Assembly: GCF_040807025.1 (NCBI RefSeq)
Contig: NC_090942.1
Coordinates: forward strand, 68,404,911 to 68,468,910
Length of the DNA stretch: 64,000 bases
Source of the DNA: Struthio camelus
Taxonomy: Eukaryota > Chordata > Aves > Struthioniformes > Struthionidae
Direction: 5' to 3'
Part shown: positions 60,101-64,000 of the stretch, piece by piece
Numbering within the stretch: position 1 is the first letter of the stretch
Layout of the letters: each line of letters begins with the position of its first letter
Notes under the pieces: model-generated
The model's database searches: none
What the model saw: the letters and a program-made list of their open reading frames with translations, nothing else
Told to the model about the DNA's origin: nothing
Position numbers and translations under genes: made by a program

Positions 60101-63100
60101 GTGAGCCAGGTACTGACCATTGGCTCCTGTATTTGACTTTCATACAAGTGAAATGGCCTTTCCCACTGCAGGAAGTGTTTGACCATAATGCATGTTGCTT
60201 GATAAACTCTGTTAAAAGGACTGTAAGCTTGTTGTGCCTCTCCAGATGGTGAACAGAGCACATGGCAGGGAAGTGACAGTGGACCCAGGACCTCCGTACA
60301 GGAATGGCCAACCAGCCTGCCCACAGAGCGTATGAACTCTGTGGGAGAGGCATGCGGACAAGGTAACACCTCCCTGCTGTTGTGTAACTGCATGTAGCTG
60401 TGATGCGCAAGAGGTTGTGGCACTTCCTTTGCAGAGGATGGAGGAGCTGATTTAGTTTCAGCAGCTCTGGGCAGTGCCTGATAGCAAGTATGAGACCCCA
60501 AACATCTCAGTGAAAATGGAGTGTGTGTGATGTAAAACACTAATTTCATCCTGGAAAAAGTGTTGCCCAGAACACTGGGAGAGGGGAGGGAGGGAGACTG
60601 GTGAGTGCAGCCTAGAGAAAAGATCCCGTTGTGACTAGAAGCAACATGCTCACCCTGAATAACAGGGCTCCATTACCAGGCTACAGGCTTCCTGTGCCCT
60701 TGGGTATGCTGGTTAGTCTCCTGTACTTCTACCTTACCGTCTATGAAATGGGGTGAGCGTTTGTTTCTTTAATCTTCTTTCTTTTAGACCCTGAGTTCCT
60801 CAGGGCAGGGACTATTACTTAAGATCTGTTTACGCTTGCACTTAGCATAACCAAAGCCCTGATCTTGTCTGAGGTGTACACTCATGCTTCAATAGCATAG
60901 ACAGGCATACAATCAATCCTATCTTCCTGATGTACTTCCTCCTGCCTGTTAAGCATTTAAATGCTTCTCTGCAACTGATATTGTGATCCTGCTGGAGAAC
61001 GGAAGATGAAAAGGCTGAAGTACCCTCAAGATATCAGGACACACTAGCTCTGACTAGTCAGTGAATGCTATTGTTCATGGCTTTAAAAAGCAATCAGTTT
61101 GGGAGGGAAGGTGCTACCAGTTCTGCTTGCTGACGATGTGTGTGAAACAGGTGTGTTGGCATGCACTGTGCACTCTCCATTCTTCTAATTGGCATCCTCG
61201 CTGGTGCTCTGGGACATCAGGCCACTGAAAAAAATAATGTAACAGGAGGTGGAGATGTGTTCCCTCCCTGGGAACATAAATCACTGCCAGCAACTGTGGG
61301 AGTAACACCAGCACAGCACTGCAGTGCTGAGCCTGCAGAAGCTCTGGAAATGCACCCAGGCTCCTGCCTCAATAGGAGCAGCTCGCTGATGGGTGAGCTC
61401 AAAGTCAAGGCAAGCACAAGGTGCTGGAATGACCTGAATTGGAGGTGACCTGAATATCAAACCATTTTTTAAAATGAACTGTGGGAGAAGCTGTCATGCC
61501 TCAACCTGATGGCCTTACAGTCCTTCCCCATGCCTGCACTGCCTTTCCCTGCTGTCTTCTGCAGGCACAGGGTCTGGTTCCTCAGAGGGATGGAGCATGC
61601 GTAGAAGCCCTTATCTGTCCCTTGTGTGAAGCTGTGCAACTAACTCATTGCTTTTTAACCTATCCATAAATCAGCTTGGCTGAGCTCTCTTCTGTTGTGG
61701 GTCGAGCCAAGCTGTACTTCCCTGCGTGTACCTGGGCTTGCACACACCCTGACAGTCACTGCATCTCTGCTGCTGTGCAGCACTGTTCATGCCCTAGTAC
61801 CTCCTCGAGAGAAAAATGCTCCTCTTCCTCTCCCTTTGGGACTTGAAGGATTGCCAGCCTGTCAAGGGGCTCAGCTCTCCCCCTTCCCTCTTCCTCTCTG
61901 TGCTGTTGGCATCCTGCACAGGCACACAGAGATACTGAGGTACCAACACCTGATCTTACCAGAAAGCTCAAATGTTGGTGTAGGAAGAAAGAGACTTGCA
62001 CAGAATTAAAGCTGTTATAAAGAGGGTGTGACTTAAGAAATTGCTACCTCGGGAGGCAAACAACCTCATTATACTTGGTACTAGATGCATAGTTCTCAGT
62101 GATTTTGTTCTCTCCTCCTGCACTGTTGTAACTACTCAGATGCTTCTAAATATTTCCCTGTTGATTTGGTCTCCTATTTAAAGTGGGGAATCTGACTGCA
62201 CTGTGTGCAAGCTAATCCAGCTCTGCTGCTGTGTTTCTAGAGAACAGAATGCACAGACAAAAGCATGATATTTCATAACTGTTGTCAAAGGCAGATTACA
62301 AGGTCAGTTTAAAAATATTTCTTCCAAATTCAGCAGTGAGAGAACCCTTGAGCTTCATTGGCTTACTAGCCTGGTTATGGCCAATGTGCTATCTGTTTTC
62401 CAGGCACTGATTTGAATCACAGTTCAGAAAGGTGCTCTGATTGCATTTGCAAGCTAGTCTGCTTTCCTCTATGGCCTGGCATCTCAACCCATTGCATTGT
62501 CTAGCTTGCCTCTGCTGCCTGGGTTTCTGAGGCTAAGGTGGCAGGACTTGCCTTTTGACACTGCACATTTAAAGTCCTACAGGCTTGTGCCAGTCTGCGT
62601 ACTGTAGTCTAAATAATGACTGAATATTACTGATGTGGAACTATTTTTAAAAAAATCCCAGTGTAGTGTTAGGCTTATTAACAGATCCATTCATTGTTGC
62701 TGATTAAATGTGTCCCCTTCCAATGGTCAGGTAGCTGTGCTCTCGCCCATTGTATCAGAATATTCAGATTCCAGTAGATCTAGTAACACTGGGGTGAGGA
62801 GAGGAAGTAGTAAGAACACACTAGAAAACCATTTTCTGTCGATTTTTATTGACCAGTTAGACTACCTTCAATCATGGACAGAACTGGTAGATTTTTGAGG
62901 AAAGCTCTTGATGCCTTCTCTTGATGCTTTTGTCACTAAATTGTGCATTTATCCACAGAATGCATGCCAGAAGTGGAGTCAGAAGAGCCCAGGGGTTTTA
63001 TCTCAACTCCTTCCTCGTCGGGATACATGGGAAGCAGAGAGCTCTCAGATGCCCCAAATGACGGGCATGGCAAAGATCATAGTGAAGCATCTGTCAATAC

Positions 63101-63143
63101 CAACATTACTGAACTTCCAGGAGGAGTTTCTTGTGGTTTATGA
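39134..63143 (+). CDS. OVCH1: OVCH1, ovochymase-1-like secreted multidomain serine protease (20 coding exons)
   Basis: Twenty GT-AG exons with matching phases read as 884 codons plus stop. The start is the ATG in GCCATGG at 39134. Order: signal peptide (1-17), protease 1 (activation at R42-I43; His83, Asp135, Ser235), CUB1 (about 309-426), CUB2 (about 432-544), linker, protease 2 (about 586-823; His626, Asp675, Ser774) and a broken CUB3 (824-884). Two trypsin-like domains separated by CUBs is the ovochymase plan; the TMTC1 neighbour points to OVCH1 rather than OVCH2. Ovochymases are known from amphibian egg coats; the bird role is unknown to me. Asp189 equivalents (D229, D768) predict trypsin-like preference. 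Protease 2 lacks the normal activation motif and Asp194, and the C-terminus is frameshifted. Confidence 0.9.
39633..39650. repeat. (CT)n microsatellite
   Basis: About eight CT units in OVCH1 intron 1. Confidence 0.85.
41320..41438 (+). CDS. OVCH1: OVCH1 exon 2: propeptide and protease 1 activation site
   Basis: Acceptor cttatgcag before 41320, donor gtctgt at 41439. It encodes the propeptide with Cys21 (likely paired with the protease body) and [19 protein letters not shown], an intact trypsin-type activation site cleaved after Arg42. Confidence 0.93.
42440..42537 (+). CDS. OVCH1: OVCH1 exon 3: catalytic His of protease 1
   Basis: Acceptor ctttgaag before 42440, donor gtaagt at 42538. It encodes [20 protein letters not shown]; His83 is the catalytic His57 equivalent. 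It ends within a Gln codon. Confidence 0.93.
44995..45167 (+). CDS. OVCH1: OVCH1 exon 4: catalytic Asp of protease 1
   Basis: Acceptor cctctttccatcag before 44995, donor gtgagc at 45168. It encodes [14 protein letters not shown]... and [14 protein letters not shown]; Asp135 is the Asp102 equivalent. Confidence 0.92.
46236..46331 (+). CDS. OVCH1: OVCH1 exon 5: protease 1 core
   Basis: Acceptor ctttcctccgcag before 46236, donor gtgagt at 46332. It encodes [12 protein letters not shown] and [12 protein letters not shown], the typical PxCLP and SGWG strands of a chymotrypsin fold. Confidence 0.93.
47109..47266 (+). CDS. OVCH1: OVCH1 exon 6: protease 1, S1 pocket strand
   Basis: Acceptor gttcccgcag before 47109, donor gtaaca at 47267. 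It encodes [20 protein letters not shown] and [15 protein letters not shown]; Asp229 is the Asp189 equivalent, predicting cleavage after Lys/Arg. Confidence 0.93.
48261..48453 (+). CDS. OVCH1: OVCH1 exon 7: catalytic Ser and C-terminus of protease 1
   Basis: Acceptor gatgaacag before 48261, donor gtaggt at 48454. It encodes [14 protein letters not shown] (Ser235 catalytic), VVSWGVGC, a long basic loop (residues 262-275, including [10 protein letters not shown]), then [19 protein letters not shown]. The loop is longer than in trypsin. Confidence 0.93.
49596..49716 (+). CDS. OVCH1: OVCH1 exon 8: linker and start of CUB1
   Basis: Acceptor ctctcactag before 49596, donor gtatct at 49717. It encodes an Ala/Pro-rich linker, Cys309, and [17 protein letters not shown], the CUB opening pattern. 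Confidence 0.88.
49888..49916. repeat. C-rich then T-rich homopolymer tract
   Basis: A run of C residues followed immediately by about 12 T residues in an OVCH1 intron. Confidence 0.85.
50403..50536 (+). CDS. OVCH1: OVCH1 exon 9: CUB1 core
   Basis: Acceptor ttgcttttag before 50403, donor gtaagt at 50537. It encodes [17 protein letters not shown] (an N-glycosylation sequon N-I-T), LDIE, and [16 protein letters not shown], the Cys/Asp-containing core of a CUB. Confidence 0.92.
51322..51462 (+). CDS. OVCH1: OVCH1 exon 10: end of CUB1
   Basis: Acceptor tcttccctcag before 51322, donor gtgacc at 51463. It encodes [27 protein letters not shown] and [12 protein letters not shown], the closing CUB strands. 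Confidence 0.92.
51629..51759 (+). CDS. OVCH1: OVCH1 exon 11: start of CUB2
   Basis: Acceptor cttgtctgtag before 51629, donor gtaata at 51760. It encodes [20 protein letters not shown], then [20 protein letters not shown], the start of the second CUB. It ends on a codon boundary. Confidence 0.92.
52838..52931 (+). CDS. OVCH1: OVCH1 exon 12: CUB2 core
   Basis: Acceptor ctcctttacag before 52838, donor gtgagg at 52932. It encodes [20 protein letters not shown] and [10 protein letters not shown], the acidic and Cys-containing CUB core. Confidence 0.92.
54596..54724 (+). CDS. OVCH1: OVCH1 exon 13: end of CUB2
   Basis: Acceptor tctttcccacag before 54596, donor gttagc at 54725. It encodes [26 protein letters not shown] and [12 protein letters not shown]. 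Confidence 0.92.
55190..55258 (+). CDS. OVCH1: OVCH1 exon 14: linker before protease 2
   Basis: Acceptor tctcttctag before 55190, donor gtaaag at 55259. A 69-base exon, phase 1 at both ends, encoding [20 protein letters not shown], with no domain. Supported by splice sites and phase only. Confidence 0.75.
55727..55907 (+). CDS. OVCH1: OVCH1 exon 15: degenerate activation site and His of protease 2
   Basis: Acceptor tgtcttgcag before 55727, donor gtgagc at 55908. It encodes ACGLPAVAP, then [16 protein letters not shown], where trypsins have R/K-IVGG; then [19 protein letters not shown] with catalytic His626. IVGG is replaced by LTRG, and CGG by CDG. Confidence 0.92.
56263..56335 (+). CDS. OVCH1: OVCH1 exon 16: protease 2
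   Basis: Acceptor tttgttgtacag before 56263, donor gtaaga at 56336. It encodes [20 protein letters not shown], the strand after the His helix. Confidence 0.92.
56992..57187 (+). CDS. OVCH1: OVCH1 exon 17: catalytic Asp of protease 2
   Basis: Acceptor tcttattacag before 56992, donor gtgggt at 57188. It encodes [20 protein letters not shown] (Asp675, Asp102 equivalent), [10 protein letters not shown] and [11 protein letters not shown]. Confidence 0.94.
57781..57935 (+). CDS. OVCH1: OVCH1 exon 18: protease 2
   Basis: Acceptor tttcccatgcag before 57781, donor gtgagg at 57936. It encodes [34 protein letters not shown] and GGRDSCQ; Asp768 is the Asp189 equivalent, followed by Ser190. Confidence 0.94.
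58806..58962 (+). CDS. OVCH1: OVCH1 exon 19: Ser of protease 2, with Asp194 lost
   Basis: Acceptor ggttcttag before 58806, donor gtgagt at 58963. It encodes [28 protein letters not shown] and [16 protein letters not shown]. The motif is GGSGGP, not GDSGGP: the codon before Ser774 is GGT where GAC is expected. If the intron is retained, the frame stays open to TGA at 59055-59057. Confidence 0.94.
58963..62958 (+). other. OVCH1 intron 19, about 4 kb
   Basis: The intron between protease 2 and the broken CUB exon. It has AATAAA at 59259 and 59578. A frame at 61161-61448 starts with a hydrophobic stretch but has no promoter, splice or domain support. A minus-strand frame at 60549-60082 (155 codons) has no recognisable domain. 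Nothing else was seen. Confidence 0.7.
59578..59602 (+). promoter_or_regulatory. OVCH1: Candidate intronic poly(A) signal of OVCH1
   Basis: AATAAA at 59578-59583 is followed at once by a G/T-rich tract (gtgtggtgcagttgtgaac). A second AATAAA lies at 59259. With retention of the start of intron 19, the frame stops at 59057, so this signal could end a shorter transcript encoding 854 residues. Confidence 0.4.
62959..63143 (+). pseudogene. OVCH1: OVCH1 exon 20: broken third CUB domain
   Basis: Acceptor tttatccacag before 62959 fits the phase of exon 19. The spliced frame reads [20 protein letters not shown] then SGYMGSRE, a CUB opening, but continues into non-CUB sequence and stops at 63141-63143. 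A second frame, one base away, reads [12 protein letters not shown] then [13 protein letters not shown], resembling the CUB core of exon 9 ([24 protein letters not shown]). The frame break lies between about 63040 and 63066. The exon may still be translated as an altered tail. Confidence 0.65.
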
Positions 63144-64000
63144 AGACAGCCAAAGAGGAAGAAATGTGCTAGATAATAACAAATAATCCAATTGAGGCCA
63201 TTCAGTCCTAGAAATTTTTCACTTTTGCTTGGGCCAGTTTCAGAAAGCGTTTCCATCTCCAGCTGTATGACTCTGCAGCCTTAAACTTCAGAGCCCAGGC
63301 TGTCCAGGGTGTAAAATTGGCTTAATCCCCTCAATCCCTTTGTAAGTATACTGCATTGACTTGATAGGAGAATAGCCCTCTTAGTCCACTCATGAATGGT
63401 AAAAAAAAAAGGCTATGTAGAAATAAGCTGTGGTATTCAGGCAAGCTGTGGTATGGAAGAAACTTGTCCATATAAATGACTTGTGACCTCCCATACTGGT
63501 AGCTTCTTACTCAGTCAACCCCCTTCCTCTGTATGCCCAGAAATCTCTTAGACTATAGTGAAATGCAAGGACAGTGTATATTACGTAAGTCTTGAAGATG
63601 GAATAAATGACAGTGTTAAGTCTGAGGAGTAAGGCTGTGACTCTTCTCTGCACTAGAAGATGACTATTCCTCTGTGCAGAATACTACGGCCTATCCCATG
63701 TGTTCCTGACCCTGAAACGTGGGTCTAAATAGCACAAGCTGAAGAGTAAGGAGAAGGCTAAAGAAAAATGAAGGCGAGAGCTTTAATGCTCTTTTAGAAA
63801 AATACTTACATTTCCCAGAGGTCTGACTGTTCACAAGTGTAATTCACATGTGCACCATACACAGTGAACCAGTGCTGTAAAAACCCAGCTGGAAGGTTGG
63901 TGTGGCAGGGGCAGCAGTGCATCAGGCAAATGTGCTTACCCCAGGGAGCTGGGCCCCTTCAAAGTGCAGGGAGAAAATGCTTCTCGCTGCTTTACCAGGC
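63144..64000 (+). other. OVCH1 3' UTR and downstream sequence
   Basis: No further exon recognised. A short duplication of aagctgtggtat occurs at 63425-63436 and 63443-63454. The interval beyond 63620 is presumably intergenic. Confidence 0.5.
63602..63607 (+). promoter_or_regulatory. OVCH1: Candidate poly(A) signal of the full OVCH1 transcript
   Basis: AATAAA about 460 bases after the stop at 63143, followed by moderately G/T-rich sequence (gtgttaagtctgagg). Position and motif only. Confidence 0.4.

Noticed and set aside
60082..60549. 155-codon minus-strand open frame in OVCH1 intron 19
   Set aside because: No recognisable domain, no splice or promoter context, ordinary composition; a chance frame is the simplest view.
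61161..61448. Plus-strand frame beginning with a signal-peptide-like hydrophobic stretch
   Set aside because: Low-complexity remainder without a domain; the upstream AG at 61148-61150 does not give an open phase-1 join from OVCH1 exon 19. Kept only as intron content.
63425..63454. Duplicated 12-mer aagctgtggtat near the OVCH1 3' end
   Set aside because: Two short copies with an unrelated spacer; too short to support a function.

Overview
The window is vertebrate nuclear DNA, most likely from a bird or close sauropsid relative. The evidence is multi-exon genes with GT-AG introns, a decayed CR1-type LINE, compact introns in the second gene and few repeats. Two genes lie head-to-tail on the + strand, and no prokaryote-like gene organisation is present. 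The gene order (TMTC1 then OVCH1, same strand) matches the order known on human chromosome 12p11.

Positions 1-31374 carry the 3' part of TMTC1, an ER protein O-mannosyltransferase with C-terminal TPR repeats. Nine coding exons (11651-31374) splice in one continuous frame into the last 371 residues, which hold ten TPR units and the stop codon. The first 11.65 kb and the long introns contain no exon I could recognise. They hold CpG-rich blocks (5381-6120 and 7205-7560), a tandem repeat (17710-17920), a CR1 fragment (15545-16110, minus strand) and simple repeats. A long A/T-rich 3' UTR with several poly(A) signals probably follows the stop, up to about 36.5 kb.

Positions 39134-63143 carry OVCH1 (ovochymase-1), a secreted multidomain serine protease. 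I resolved 20 coding exons whose phases all fit, giving an 884-residue reading: signal peptide, trypsin-like protease 1, CUB1, CUB2, protease 2 and the start of a third CUB. Protease 1 has all catalytic and activation residues. Protease 2 keeps the His/Asp/Ser triad but has lost both the activation-site motif and the Asp that precedes the catalytic Ser. The third CUB is broken by a frame change. An intronic poly(A) signal just after the protease-2 exon could give an alternative, shorter C-terminus.

The two genes are not expected to work together: one acts in the ER membrane and lumen, and the other is secreted. I found no sign of a wholly novel system. The most interesting signals are the progressive decay of the C-terminal half of OVCH1 and the CpG-rich block inside TMTC1.
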